Shown: positions 42,559 to 51,523, counted from the stretch's first letter. The stretch: DNA of 64,000 bases from Cupriavidus basilensis OR16 (GCF_000243095.1 NZ_AHJE01000030.1:1-64000); one strand, 5' to 3'. The notes: generated from the letters alone by a model not told the origin. Made by a program: numbers and translations.

Positions 42559-43341
42559 ATGTCCTTACCCGAACTTGTGACCCCTTTGAAGCGCCAGACG
42601 TTGAGTGGAGACGTCTACGCGCAATTGAGAGAATTGTTGATCAGCGGCCACATGATGCCCGGCGAACAAATCTCGCTGCGCAGCACCGCCGCTGCGCTGG
42701 GCGTGAGCGTGATGCCGGTGCGCGAAGCGGTGCATCGGCTGGTAGCGGAGCAGGCGCTGGAACTGACACCGAACCGCGCGCTGCGCGTGCCGATCATGAG
42801 CGTGAGCCAGTTCGGGGAAATCACCAGCATCCGGGTCAACCTGGAAGGACTGGCGACAGAGCAGGCGGCCGAGCACCTGAGCGACGCCGCGATCGTGCAG
42901 ATCACGGCCCTTCATGACCGCTTCGCGGAAGAGATGGCCCGATCCAGGCCGGACAGCTCAAAGCTGATCTCCGTCAACAAGGAACTGCATTTCGCCGTCT
43001 ACAAGGGCGCCGGCATGCCGATCCTGCTGCAGATGATTGAAGCGCTGTGGCTGCGCATTGGCCCGATCCTGAATCACGACCTGCGTTCCGGCTCGCGCCG
43101 CGTGGGCGAGCAGGTGGCGGTCGATCATCACGCACGGCTGGTTGCGGCGCTCAAGCGCAGGGATGGCGTTGCGGCAAGGGCCGCGCTGCAGGGAGATATT
43201 GAAAGCGCGGCGGAGTACATCGTCTCGGCGGGCGTGCTGCTGGCGGCCGATGCGTTTGATGAGCCGGTACCCGACGCGGGCAAGCCAGCCGCGAAGACTG
43301 CGCGCCGCGCGGCCGCGAGCGGTGGGCGCAAAACGGTCTGA
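42559..43341 (+). CDS. GntR-family regulator, FCD (FadR) subfamily
   Basis: A 260-residue regulator with a winged helix (DVYAQLRELLISGHMMPGEQ, STAAALGVSVMPVREAVHRL) and a helical FCD ligand domain (residues about 90-220). The FCD domain includes the metal-binding histidines in KELHFAVYKGAG and VDHHARLVAAL. The C terminus is a Lys/Ala/Arg-rich tail. The ATG at 42559 was chosen; an ATG at 42541 would add six residues. A perfect palindrome lies upstream, and the divergent operon encodes a dehydrogenase, BKACE and MFS carrier. It is the likely repressor of that operon, relieved by a pathway intermediate. Confidence 0.92.
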   Translation: MSLPELVTPLKRQTLSGDVYAQLRELLISGHMMPGEQISLRSTAAALGVSVMPVREAVHRLVAEQALELTPNRALRVPIMSVSQFGEITSIRVNLEGLATEQAAEHLSDAAIVQITALHDRFAEEMARSRPDSSKLISVNKELHFAVYKGAGMPILLQMIEALWLRIGPILNHDLRSGSRRVGEQVAVDHHARLVAALKRRDGVAARAALQGDIESAAEYIVSAGVLLAADAFDEPVPDAGKPAAKTARRAAASGGRKTV

Positions 43342-43443
43342 GCAGGCCAGGCGCATGGCGATCCAGCCGATCCGCCTCGCCGGCAACCTGCATCGCACTG
43401 CGCGCCGGCGGTTGCCCGGGCACGCCCGGGCAACCATCCACAT

Positions 43444-45012
43444 TCAGGTAATCGCCCCCAGTTGCCAGGGCACGAACTCATTCTGTCCGTAGCCATGCAG
43501 CTCGCTGCGCGAGCGCTTTCCGGAAGCCGTGTCCAGCATCAGCTGGAACAACGCCGCGCCCAGTTCGGCGATGGTGGCGCCGCCGTCCAGTACCGTGCCG
43601 CAGTTCAGGTCCATGTCGTCCGACTGGCGCTGCCAAAGCGCCGTGTTGGTGGCAAGCTTGACCGAGGGCGATGGCGCGCAGCCATAGGCGGAGCCACGCC
43701 CGGTGGTAAAGCAGATCAGGTTGGCGCCGCCGGCCACCTGCCCGGTGGCGGAGATCGGGTCATAGCCCGGCGTGTCCATGAAGACCAACCCGCGCACGCG
43801 GACCGGCTGCGCGTACTCGTAGACTTCGGCGAGATTGGTGGAGCCGCCCTTGGCAATGCCGCCCAGAGATTTTTCCAGCACCGTGGTCAGGCCGCCCGCC
43901 TTGTTGCCGGCGGAGGGATTGTTGTCCATGCTGGCGCCGTGGCGCTCGCAATAGGCCTCCCACCAGCGGATGCGCGCCACCAGCTTCCTGCCGATCTCCG
44001 GCGTTTGCGCGCGCCGCGTCAGCAAGTGCTCGGCGCCATAGATCTCCGGCGTCTCGGAGAGGATCGCGGTGCCGCCATGGCGCACCAGCAGATCCACCGC
44101 CGCACCCAGCACCGGGTTGGCCGAAATGCCCGAGTAGCCGTCCGAGCCACCGCATTGCAGGCCCACCACCAGATGGTGCGCCGGCACCGGCTGGCGCTCC
44201 ACCGCGTTGGCCTTCGGCAGCATCGCGTTGATCAGCGCAATGCCGTGGGCGATGGTCTTGGTCGTGCCGCCGGTGTCCTGAATGGTGAAGGTCTGCAGCC
44301 GGTCGCTGTGCGTGAGCCCCTGCGTGGCCAGCAGCGCGGAGATCTGGTTGGTTTCGCAGCCGAGCCCGATCACCAGCACGCTGGCAAAGTTGGGATGGCA
44401 CGCATAGCCGCCCAGCGTGCGCTGCAGCACCGCCAGCCCCTCGCCCTGCGGATCGACCGCGCAACCCACGCCGTGCGTGAGGGCCACCACGCCATCCACA
44501 TTGGGATAGGCGGCCAGCGCCTGCGGATGGATGTCGCGGCGGAAGTGGTCCGCGATAGCGCGCGCCACCGTGGCCGAGCAGTTCACCGAGGTCAGGATGC
44601 CGATGTAATTACGCGTGGCCACGCTGCCGTCGGCGCGTTTGATGCCGTCGAACGTGGCCGGCTGCGCCGCCGGCTGCACCACGCGGGCCTCCGCGCTGAA
44701 GGCATAGTCCCGCGTGAAGTCGCCCATGGCGAGGTTGTGCGTATGCACGTGCTGGCCGGCGCGGATGTCCTGGCTGGCAAAGCCGATGATCTGGCCATAG
44801 CGCCGCACCGCCTCGCCATTGGCGATCGCACGGGTGGCGATCTTGTGTCCGGGCGGGACCAGCCCGATCACGGTCACGCCTTCGTCGGCGACCTGCGTGC
44901 CGGCCACCATCTGGTCCCGCGCGATGACCACGTCGTCATCAGGATGCAGGCGGATGGTGCGGGAGGTGCGCGGGGCCTGCACGGGAGTGGCGGCAAGGGG
45001 GTCTGTTGTCAT
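43444..45012 (-). CDS. Galactarate/altronate dehydratase family protein (UxaA/GarD)
   Basis: A 522-residue enzyme of the sugar-acid dehydratase family. An N-terminal SAF domain (about residues 17-95, with RLHPDDDVVIARDQMVAGTQ) precedes the catalytic part, which includes RNYIGILTSVNCSATVARAI, GLQCGGSDGYSGISANPVLG and MDNNPSAGNKAGGLTTVLEK. These iron-dependent enzymes remove water from galactarate, altronate or related hydroxy acids. The gene is last in an operon after a polar amino acid type ABC transporter, 59 bases from the receptor gene. The transported compound may therefore be a hydroxylated acid, not an ordinary amino acid. Which sugar acid is used cannot be told from sequence. Confidence 0.9.
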   Translation of the reverse strand: MTTDPLAATPVQAPRTSRTIRLHPDDDVVIARDQMVAGTQVADEGVTVIGLVPPGHKIATRAIANGEAVRRYGQIIGFASQDIRAGQHVHTHNLAMGDFTRDYAFSAEARVVQPAAQPATFDGIKRADGSVATRNYIGILTSVNCSATVARAIADHFRRDIHPQALAAYPNVDGVVALTHGVGCAVDPQGEGLAVLQRTLGGYACHPNFASVLVIGLGCETNQISALLATQGLTHSDRLQTFTIQDTGGTTKTIAHGIALINAMLPKANAVERQPVPAHHLVVGLQCGGSDGYSGISANPVLGAAVDLLVRHGGTAILSETPEIYGAEHLLTRRAQTPEIGRKLVARIRWWEAYCERHGASMDNNPSAGNKAGGLTTVLEKSLGGIAKGGSTNLAEVYEYAQPVRVRGLVFMDTPGYDPISATGQVAGGANLICFTTGRGSAYGCAPSPSVKLATNTALWQRQSDDMDLNCGTVLDGGATIAELGAALFQLMLDTASGKRSRSELHGYGQNEFVPWQLGAIT

Positions 45013-45071
45013 GGGGAATGTCTCGCGGTGTGTTGGTCGCCCTGCCAGTGCTTGCGGGCCGTGCTTGATCT

Positions 45072-45872
45072 TTACTTGATCATGTCTTCAGGCAGCCCGA
45101 TGCCGAAGTAATGCTTGTAGATGTCGTTGATCTTGCCGTTCTTCAGGTTGGCCTTGACCCATCCGTCCAGCCAGTTCTTCAGCGCGGTATCGCCCTTGCG
45201 CAGGCCGATGGCATAGGGATAGGACTTCATCACGAACTTGGTTTCGAGGTCGCGCGTGGGATTGCTCTTCTTCACGGCGGGAATCACGCTGATAGCCGCG
45301 GCCAGGTAGTCCTGCTGGCCAGTGGCCACCGCAGTGTTGGTGGTGGCGTCGTCCTCGTAGCGCACGATGTTCAGGCCCGGGACTTCCTTGGCGCCACGGC
45401 TGAGCTCCTGGTCGCTGGTGGTGCCGCGCGTGACGGCGATGGTCTTGCCGGAGAGGTCGGCAAAGCTCTTGAGGCTGGACTTTGCAGGCCCGCCCACCAC
45501 AACCGGGATCACGCCATAGGGATCCGAGAAGTCGATCACCTTCTTGCGCTCGTCGGTGACCGAGAACGAAGCCAGCACCACGTCCGCCTTCCTGGTCAGC
45601 AGGAAGGGCACGCGGTTGGGACCGGTCACCGGCACGATCTCCAGTTCCACGCCGAGGTCCTTGGCCAACAGGCGGGCGGTTTCCACATCCGAGCCGCTTT
45701 GCTTGGCCTGCGCGTCGAGCATGCCGTAGGGCGGCGCGCCGATATCCACGGCGACCAGGATCTTCTTGCGTTGCTTGATGGTATCGAGCGTGTCGGACCA
45801 GGCGCTGGCGGATGCGCCAACGAGCAGCAGGGCGGCGAGCGAGCCGAGCAGGCGGCGGCGGTTGATGTGCAT
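45072..45872 (-). CDS. ABC transporter substrate-binding protein, polar amino acid family
   Basis: A 266-residue periplasmic receptor with a signal peptide (MHINRRRLLGSLAALLLVGA, cleavage near SAWS). The SBP_bac_3 fold is evident from ILVAVDIGAPPYGMLDAQAK, the domain crossing region VDFSDPYGVIP-like (IDFSDPYGVIPVVVG) and the C-terminal KNGKINDIYKHYFGIGLPED. The conserved Arg and Asp of amino-acid receptors are partly replaced (TGPNRVPFLLTRKADVVLAS is retained). It belongs with the ATPase and two permease genes upstream and the dehydratase gene downstream. Confidence 0.92.
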   Translation of the reverse strand: MHINRRRLLGSLAALLLVGASASAWSDTLDTIKQRKKILVAVDIGAPPYGMLDAQAKQSGSDVETARLLAKDLGVELEIVPVTGPNRVPFLLTRKADVVLASFSVTDERKKVIDFSDPYGVIPVVVGGPAKSSLKSFADLSGKTIAVTRGTTSDQELSRGAKEVPGLNIVRYEDDATTNTAVATGQQDYLAAAISVIPAVKKSNPTRDLETKFVMKSYPYAIGLRKGDTALKNWLDGWVKANLKNGKINDIYKHYFGIGLPEDMIK

Positions 45873-45938
45873 GGGGTGTCTCAGTTGGGTAGGTTGGGTA
45901 GGTTGAGTCGTGCGGGCCAGTAGACAGCTATCGCGAAA

Positions 45939-46667
45939 TCAGAGGCCGTTGCCGACGAACTGCTTGAGCTCCGGCGTCGATGGTTCATCCAGCAGCTTGC
46001 CGCTGCCGCCTTCCCAGACGACGCCCTGGTGCATGAACATGATCTGGTCCGCCACCGAGCGCGCGAACGCCATCTCGTGCGTGACCAGCACCATGGTCAT
46101 GCCATCTTCGGCCAGCCGCTCGATCACCTTGAGCACCTCGCCGGTCAGCTCGGGATCCAGCGCCGAGGTGACTTCATCGAACAGCATCAGGCGCGGGCGC
46201 ATCGCCAGCGAGCGGGCAATGGCCACGCGCTGCTGCTGGCCGCCGGACAGTTGCTCCGGGTAGTAGCCGGCACGCGCTTCCATGCCGACCTGCTTGAGCA
46301 CATGCATGGCCAGCTCGCGCGCTTCCTTCTTGCCGATGCCCTTGACCTTGCGCGGCGCCAGCATGACGTTTTCTTCCACGGTGAGGTGCGGGAACAGGTT
46401 GTAGCTCTGGAACACGATGCCCACTTCCTTGCGCAGCGCTCCCAGCGGCACGTTGGCGTCGTGCATGGCGCGGCCGCATACATGGAGCGCGCCGCCGCTC
46501 ACGCGTTCCAGGCCGTTGATGCAGCGCAGGGCCGTGCTCTTGCCCGAGCCGCTGCGGCCGATCAGCGCCACCACCTCGCCGGCACGCACCGAGAAACTCA
46601 CGCCCTTGAGGATTTCCACCTGCCCGAAGGATTTGCTCACCTTGTCGAAGCGGACGATGTCTTCCAT
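45939..46667 (-). CDS. ABC transporter ATP-binding protein, polar amino acid family
   Basis: A 242-residue ATPase of the GlnQ/HisP type. Walker A is GRSGSGKST, the Q loop is VFQSYNLFPHLTV, the signature is LSGGQQQRVAIARSLA, Walker B is LMLFDEVTSALDP and the switch histidine is in LVTHEM. I chose the ATG at 46667 because GGAGAC precedes it; ATGs at 46679 and 46730 are in frame. It energises uptake through the two adjacent permeases. The gene order is permease, permease, ATPase, receptor, dehydratase. Confidence 0.95.
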   Translation of the reverse strand: MEDIVRFDKVSKSFGQVEILKGVSFSVRAGEVVALIGRSGSGKSTALRCINGLERVSGGALHVCGRAMHDANVPLGALRKEVGIVFQSYNLFPHLTVEENVMLAPRKVKGIGKKEARELAMHVLKQVGMEARAGYYPEQLSGGQQQRVAIARSLAMRPRLMLFDEVTSALDPELTGEVLKVIERLAEDGMTMVLVTHEMAFARSVADQIMFMHQGVVWEGGSGKLLDEPSTPELKQFVGNGL

Positions 46668-46726
46668 GCTTGTCTCCATGATGTCTTTTGGTTCTCGCTG
46701 ATTCGGGTCCGCTTTCATGCCTGCTT

Positions 46727-47371
46727 TCAAACCCGCTTGAAACGCCGTTCCAGCTTGTACGACAGCGTCGACAGCGGATAGCAGATGGCGAAATACAGCA
46801 CCGCCGCGATGGAAAACACCACGAATGGCTCAAAGGTGGAGTTGTTCACCACCCGTGCCGAATAGGTCAGGTCGAAGAAGCCGATCACCACCGCGTACGA
46901 GGAGTTCTTCACGATCTGCACCAGGAAGCTCACCGTGGGCGCCACCGCGATACGCGTGGCCTGCGGCAGGATCACGTGCATCACGCGCTGCAGCGGCGTG
47001 AGCGCCAGGCACTCGGCCGCCTCCCACTGCGTGCGCGGCACGGCCTGGATGCAGCCCTTCCAGATCTCGGCCAGGTAGGCGCTGGAATACGCCGTCATGG
47101 CGATGCCGGCGGCCACCAGCGCAGGCAGGTCGAAGCCGCCCACGCTGATGCCGAAATACACCACGAACATGATCACCGGCAGCGGCACGCCCTGCACCAG
47201 CTGCACGAAGGCGCCGGTGGCCGTGCGCAGCACGCGGCCGCCGCGGCTGCGCGCCAGCGCCAGCGGCAGGCCCACCAGCGCGCCGCCGATAAAGCCCATG
47301 GCCGACAGCAACAGCGTCCAGCCGGCGCCGCGCAGGATAAACAAGACTTGATCCAGGGAAAGGCTGGACAT
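46727..47371 (-). CDS. ABC transporter permease, polar amino acid family
   Basis: A 214-residue inner-membrane permease with about five helices. The HisM/GlnP family loop EAAECLALTPLQRVMHVILP (the EAA motif contacting the ATPase) is clear, and VQGVPLPVIMFVVYFGISVG is typical of the first half. The start at 47371 was placed at the first membrane-like sequence. It is paired with the following permease gene upstream to form a heterodimeric channel. Confidence 0.93.
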   Translation of the reverse strand: MSSLSLDQVLFILRGAGWTLLLSAMGFIGGALVGLPLALARSRGGRVLRTATGAFVQLVQGVPLPVIMFVVYFGISVGGFDLPALVAAGIAMTAYSSAYLAEIWKGCIQAVPRTQWEAAECLALTPLQRVMHVILPQATRIAVAPTVSFLVQIVKNSSYAVVIGFFDLTYSARVVNNSTFEPFVVFSIAAVLYFAICYPLSTLSYKLERRFKRV

Positions 47372-47415
47372 GATGCTTGGCTCCGCGTCGAAAGAAAGTA
47401 GAGGGAAGGAAGGAA

Positions 47416-48099
47416 TCAGAGCGCGGTCTTCAGGCGCCGGCGGCGCGTGAATGCGACGGCACCCACGCCTGCCATCGATAGCCGCAACAGCCACGACAGC
47501 ACCAGGTAGACCACGGCGATGACAATGTAGATCTCAAAACCGCGGAAGGTCTCCGACTGGATGCGGTAGCCCACGGCTGTGAGTTCTTCCGCCGAGATCT
47601 GCGACATGATCGAGGTGGCCAGCATCATCAGCACGAACTGGCTGATCAGCGCCGGGTACATGCGCTCCACCGCCTGCGGCAGCACCACCAGGCGCAGCAC
47701 CTGCCAGCGCGACAGCCCCAGGCACGACGCCGCCTCCAGCTGGCCGCGCGGCACCGACTCGATGCCCGCACGCACGATCTCCGTGGTGTAGGCCGATACG
47801 TTGACCACCAGCGCCAGCACCGCCGCCGCCATCGCCGGCACGCGCACATGCACCGCCGCCAGCCCGAAGAACAGCCAGAACGCCTGGATCACCAGCGGCG
47901 TATTGCGAATCACATCCACATATCCCGTGACGCAGCGGCGCGCCCAGGCCGGGCCTTGCGTGCGCACCACCGCCAGCACCGTTCCCAGCACAAAGCCAAG
48001 CACGATGGTCGCAACAGACATGCGCAGGGTCAGCCATGCCCCGTCGAGCAGTTCGCGCCAGTTGGCGCTCAGGAAGCTGAAATCGAACTGGTAGTCCAT
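47416..48099 (-). CDS. ABC transporter permease, polar amino acid family
   Basis: A 227-residue permease, first gene of the ABC operon. GAWLTLRMSVATIVLGFVLG and YVDVIRNTPLVIQAFWLFFG are hallmarks of the HisMQ family, and the EAA loop reads LEAASCLGLSRWQVLRLVVL. The start at 48099 is the ATG of MDYQFDFSFLSANWRELLDG; the longer open frame upstream is not protein-like. The 300-base region before it carries a repeat of TTTTGCGC-type words and a dyad that may be the operator for the divergent GntR regulator. Confidence 0.93.
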   Translation of the reverse strand: MDYQFDFSFLSANWRELLDGAWLTLRMSVATIVLGFVLGTVLAVVRTQGPAWARRCVTGYVDVIRNTPLVIQAFWLFFGLAAVHVRVPAMAAAVLALVVNVSAYTTEIVRAGIESVPRGQLEAASCLGLSRWQVLRLVVLPQAVERMYPALISQFVLMMLATSIMSQISAEELTAVGYRIQSETFRGFEIYIVIAVVYLVLSWLLRLSMAGVGAVAFTRRRRLKTAL

Positions 48100-48226
48100 G
48101 GGGATGTGCCCTTTTGCGCTTTTGCTCTTTTGCGCTTTTGTGGGTAGCGCCGGCTTGGCCACCACCCCGTCTCGGTGTCTTGTTCTCGTCTCGATGCGGC
48201 CTTGCGCCGGCATGGATCGAAATATA

Positions 48227-48248
48227 TGACTATTGCCGACAATCGTCA
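48227..48248. promoter_or_regulatory. Near-perfect dyad between the ABC operon and GntR
   Basis: Arms TGACTATTG and CAATCGTCA flank CCGA (one mismatch in nine pairs), in the AT-rich middle of a 300-base divergent region. Other contents of this region: imperfect repeats of CTTTTGCG words at about 48110-48140 and three near copies of ACGCTGCACTA at about 48330-48365. No gene is seen. The dyad is a candidate site for the GntR regulator downstream. Confidence 0.58.
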
Positions 48249-48400
48249 ATATGCGGAGATACCCGTGTATCATGTGTTCATGCGCCGCCCGATCCCTGGC
48301 ACCATGCCAACTCCGCGAGCGACGCGCCTGACGCTGCACTAACGCTGCACTAACGCAGCACTCAACGCCACCCAAACCCGCCAACCGATCCGGAGACAAC

Positions 48401-49447
48401 GTGCCGAGTCCATCGACGGCCGCGCGACAAGACAAGCGCACCGCCCCCTTCGCACTCACGCAGGATGCCGACGAGGCGCAGCGGCACGCGCCGATCTACG
48501 CCGTCATCGTCGATCTGCTGCGCAAGGCCATCGTGGAAGGCTCGCTGGAGCAGGGCACGGTATTGCTGGAGGGGCATGTGGCCGAGATCCTGCGCTCCAC
48601 CCGCTCGCCGGTGCGCCAGGCCCTGCGCGAGCTGGAAGCCGATGGCGTGGTCAGCCGCTTCGAAGGGCGCGGCTTCGTGGCAGGGCCCGCGGGCACCGCG
48701 CCCCGGCGTATTCCGCTGGACCCTGCCATGCTGGGCGTGGACAGCGAGCCGGATGTCGCGCGCAAGACGCTGGGCTGGGAAGTGATCTATGACGAAGTGG
48801 AGCGCGACCTCGTGCACCTGTCGGTGTTCGGCCGTTATCGCGTCAACGAGATCGAGCTGGCCCGCCACTTCAACGTGGGCCGGACTGTGGTGCGCGACGT
48901 ATTGCTGCGCCTGGAGAGCCTGGGCATCCTGGAGAAGGACGAGCGCCTGCGCTGGGTCATCACGCCGCTGGACGCCAAGCGCATCCATGATCTTTACGAA
49001 TTGCGCTCACTGGTGGAACCCGCCGCGCTGCGCGCCGCCATCGGCCATGCAAATCGCGTGGAGATCGAGCGGATGATCGGCGACCTGCACAAGGCGCAGC
49101 GCGTCTACCCCAAGGTCAGCCGCACCGCCATGGACAACCTGGAGCATGACCTGCACGTGCAGCTGCTCTCGCAGTGCCCCAACAAGGAATTGCTCGGCAG
49201 CCTGCAGCGCACGCGCTGCATCCTCACGCTAAGCAAGCACGTGCTGGGCGTATCCACGCCGATGCCGGAAGCGGACCCCTTCATGTCCGAGCACATCGCC
49301 GTGCTGCAGGCCGCCGCCGATGGCGCGCCGCGCAAGGCCGCCGACCTGCTGCGCGACCATCTGGAACTATCTTGCGAGAAAGTGACCCGGCGCGCGGAAC
49401 TGGTGCGCGAGACGTTCGCGCTGCCCGAGGTTTCGTATATCGCGTGA
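48401..49447 (+). CDS. GntR-family regulator with two winged-helix domains and an FCD domain
   Basis: A 348-residue protein starting with GTG after a clear GGAGACAAC site. It contains two GntR-type winged helices in tandem: residues 31-94 (APIYAVIVDLLRKAIVEGSL, RSTRSPVRQALRELEADGVV) and residues 126-190 (VIYDEVERDLVHLSVFGRYR, RHFNVGRTVVRDVLLRLESL). A helical FCD ligand domain follows (about 195-330). Ordinary FadR-type proteins have one winged helix and about 230-250 residues, so this is a duplicated form. It is divergent from the ABC/dehydratase operon and convergent with an M81 peptidase gene, and most likely regulates the former. Confidence 0.9.
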   Translation: MPSPSTAARQDKRTAPFALTQDADEAQRHAPIYAVIVDLLRKAIVEGSLEQGTVLLEGHVAEILRSTRSPVRQALRELEADGVVSRFEGRGFVAGPAGTAPRRIPLDPAMLGVDSEPDVARKTLGWEVIYDEVERDLVHLSVFGRYRVNEIELARHFNVGRTVVRDVLLRLESLGILEKDERLRWVITPLDAKRIHDLYELRSLVEPAALRAAIGHANRVEIERMIGDLHKAQRVYPKVSRTAMDNLEHDLHVQLLSQCPNKELLGSLQRTRCILTLSKHVLGVSTPMPEADPFMSEHIAVLQAAADGAPRKAADLLRDHLELSCEKVTRRAELVRETFALPEVSYIA

Positions 49448-49460
49448 ACGGGCCACGCGG

Positions 49461-50948
49461 CTAGCCACGCGCGGGCAAGGCCACGTCGGCCTCCAGCGGA
49501 TACACCGGCCGCGTCAGCCGCTGAAACGGGAACTGCGCATAGCGCGAGCTCGTCACGCCGCCGCCGTCGCACTCCACCACCGCCTTTGCAATCGGCACGA
49601 ACACCGGCCGGCAGTACATGCGCGACTTCAGCAGCAGGAATCGCTGCGCCAGCGGATCCACGCCGATATGGGTAAAGATGCCCAAGTCCCAGTGCTCCTG
49701 CGGGGTCTCGGTCACCACCACCTGCGCGGCGCCGATATCGAGCAGCACCGTGCGGCCCATGTGGATGCGCGCGCCGGTGTAGGTCGGGCCGCTGATCACG
49801 TATTCGCCATTGCTGATGGCGGCCACGCGGCCGCTCAGGGTCAGCGGCGCGGGGTAGATGCCCAGCTGGGTCAACGCCACCTTGTTGCCCACCGGCAACG
49901 TCACGCTGGCATCCACGCCGGCCTCGATCATCGCGGCTACGGCCTGCGGGTCGCACACCGGCCCCACGGCGATGCCGGACAATCCTTGCCGCAGGGCCTC
50001 GCGCAGGACCTGCATATCGTCGCAGGTGCCGCCCGACATGCAGTTGTCGCCGTGGTCCAGCAACAGCACCGGCCCGCTGCCGGCTTGCGCGGCCAGTTGC
50101 CCGGCACGCGCAATCGATTCAGCCAGCGGCTCGCTCTCATAGACAAAGCCCGCGCGCTCCGCCCAGATCTGCGCGGCCAGCTTGTCGGCCGCCGCCTGCG
50201 CCGCGGCGGGGTCGCCGTCGGCCACCACCAGCACGCTCAGGCAGGGCGCCGCGATATCCGCCAGCCCGAAGCCGGCCAGCACCGACACCGCCAGCATGCC
50301 GTCGGCCTCCGCCTGCCTGGCCGCCGCCACCGCGCGCTGCATCGCGCCTTCGCCGGTATTGCTGCGCAGCGTGTGCGTGACCATCGGCAGGCGCCGCCAG
50401 GCCAGCGCGGGCTGCGCCGTTTGCTCGAGCATGCGCATCAGCAGGCGGCCAGCATGTTCGCCGGTCTCGTACATGTCCACATGCGGATAGGTCTTGAAGC
50501 TGACCGCGATATCCGCGTGATCGATCATGGCCTGCGTCACGTTGCCGTGCAGGTCCAGCGCAACGGCAATCGGCGCGTTGGGCAGCACCAAGCGCAGGCG
50601 CGCCAGCAGCTCACCCTCGCCGTCGTCGCTGTTCTCAGCGACCATGGCGCCGTGCAGGTCGAGCATCACGGCATCGCAACCGGGCGCCGCATTCACGATG
50701 GCATCGCACAAGGCCGAATACGCCTCGGCCGCGACGCGTCCGCTCGGGTTGGCGCTGGCCGTGACCGGCACCACCAGCTCCGCGCCCGCCGCCTCCGCCA
50801 GGTCGATAAAGGCGCCGATGGCCGTGCGCGTGCCCTTGCTCACCCGCAACGCATCCTCACCGTAATGCGGATGAAAGGACGACAGCGGCGTCGCCACCGG
50901 CGAGAAGGTATTGGTTTCGTGGTTCAGTCGTGCGATCAGGATCTTCAT
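49461..50948 (-). CDS. M81 family metallopeptidase (MlrC-like)
   Basis: A 495-residue protein of the microcystinase C (MlrC) family. It opens MKILIARLNHETNTFSPVAT, followed by MLDLHGAMVAENSDDGEGEL, ALDLHGNVT and FKTYPHVDMYETGEHAGRLL. These contain the His/Asp zinc ligands, and LLLDHGDNCMSGGTCDDM lies in the second half. Members cleave linear peptides or act on other amides; their natural substrates are usually unknown. The start at 50948 was chosen because upstream codons are proline-rich and unlike the family. It is convergent with the GntR gene and stands beside another amidohydrolase gene (carbamoylase type) on the other strand. Confidence 0.92.
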   Translation of the reverse strand: MKILIARLNHETNTFSPVATPLSSFHPHYGEDALRVSKGTRTAIGAFIDLAEAAGAELVVPVTASANPSGRVAAEAYSALCDAIVNAAPGCDAVMLDLHGAMVAENSDDGEGELLARLRLVLPNAPIAVALDLHGNVTQAMIDHADIAVSFKTYPHVDMYETGEHAGRLLMRMLEQTAQPALAWRRLPMVTHTLRSNTGEGAMQRAVAAARQAEADGMLAVSVLAGFGLADIAAPCLSVLVVADGDPAAAQAAADKLAAQIWAERAGFVYESEPLAESIARAGQLAAQAGSGPVLLLDHGDNCMSGGTCDDMQVLREALRQGLSGIAVGPVCDPQAVAAMIEAGVDASVTLPVGNKVALTQLGIYPAPLTLSGRVAAISNGEYVISGPTYTGARIHMGRTVLLDIGAAQVVVTETPQEHWDLGIFTHIGVDPLAQRFLLLKSRMYCRPVFVPIAKAVVECDGGGVTSSRYAQFPFQRLTRPVYPLEADVALPARG

Positions 50949-51139
50949 GGCGGTGCGGGGGCTCCAGCATGGAAGCGGCCGGGAATGTCCGGCCGGAAAG
51001 GGGGATGGGGATAGGGCCAACGTCCAAAGTCTACCGGCATGCGGCCCGGGATGGAACGGCGACGTACAGGGGCGGACAGGGGCGGACAGGGGCGCCGGGA
51101 GGCCATCGCGCGGCGCCATTGCCCTGGCGCCGCGTTACC

Positions 51140-51523
51140 TCAATTCGCTCCGCCCGTTTTCGCCGGATCTTTCTCCGGATCTTTCTCCGGATCTTTCTCC
51201 GGATCTTTCACCGGATACTTCAGCGCGCTCATCTCCATCTTGGCCTTCACCGCCGCATCCAGGTCCACATTGAGCGCGGTCAGCAGTTGCGCCAGATAGA
51301 TCGTGATGTCAGCCAGCTCCTGCTCCACGTGCGCGCGCTCATCCGTGGCCATGATCCCGCGCGCCTCCTCCTCCGTTTTCCACTGGAAGATCTCGACCAG
51401 CTCGGCCACTTCCACGCTCAAGGCCATGGCCAGGTTCTTGGGGCTGTGATACTTGCCCCAGCCACGGGCCTCGCCAAACGCGGCGGCCGCTTGCTGGAGC
51501 GTCTTGATGTCGATCAGGGTCAT
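51140..51523 (-). CDS. MazG-like nucleotide pyrophosphohydrolase
   Basis: A 127-residue all-alpha NTP pyrophosphatase of the RS21-C6/dCTPase type. The metal-binding helices are NLAMALSVEVAELVEIFQWK and VEQELADITIYLAQLLTALN, with the E-x-x-E/D pairs. Such proteins hydrolyse non-canonical or damaged dNTPs. The C terminus consists of four consecutive KDPE-type tetrapeptides encoded by a 12-base repeat. This is not part of the fold and looks like a recent expansion. It is divergent from a carbamoylase gene. Confidence 0.9.
   Translation of the reverse strand: MTLIDIKTLQQAAAAFGEARGWGKYHSPKNLAMALSVEVAELVEIFQWKTEEEARGIMATDERAHVEQELADITIYLAQLLTALNVDLDAAVKAKMEMSALKYPVKDPEKDPEKDPEKDPAKTGGAN
51163..51222. 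repeat. 12-base tandem repeat within the MazG-like gene
   Basis: The unit CCGGATCTTTCT occurs three times exactly, then as CCGGATCTTTCA and CCGGATACTTCA. On the coding (minus) strand it specifies repeats of K-D-P-E. The length keeps the reading frame, so copy-number change alters only the length of the charged tail. Confidence 0.92.
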
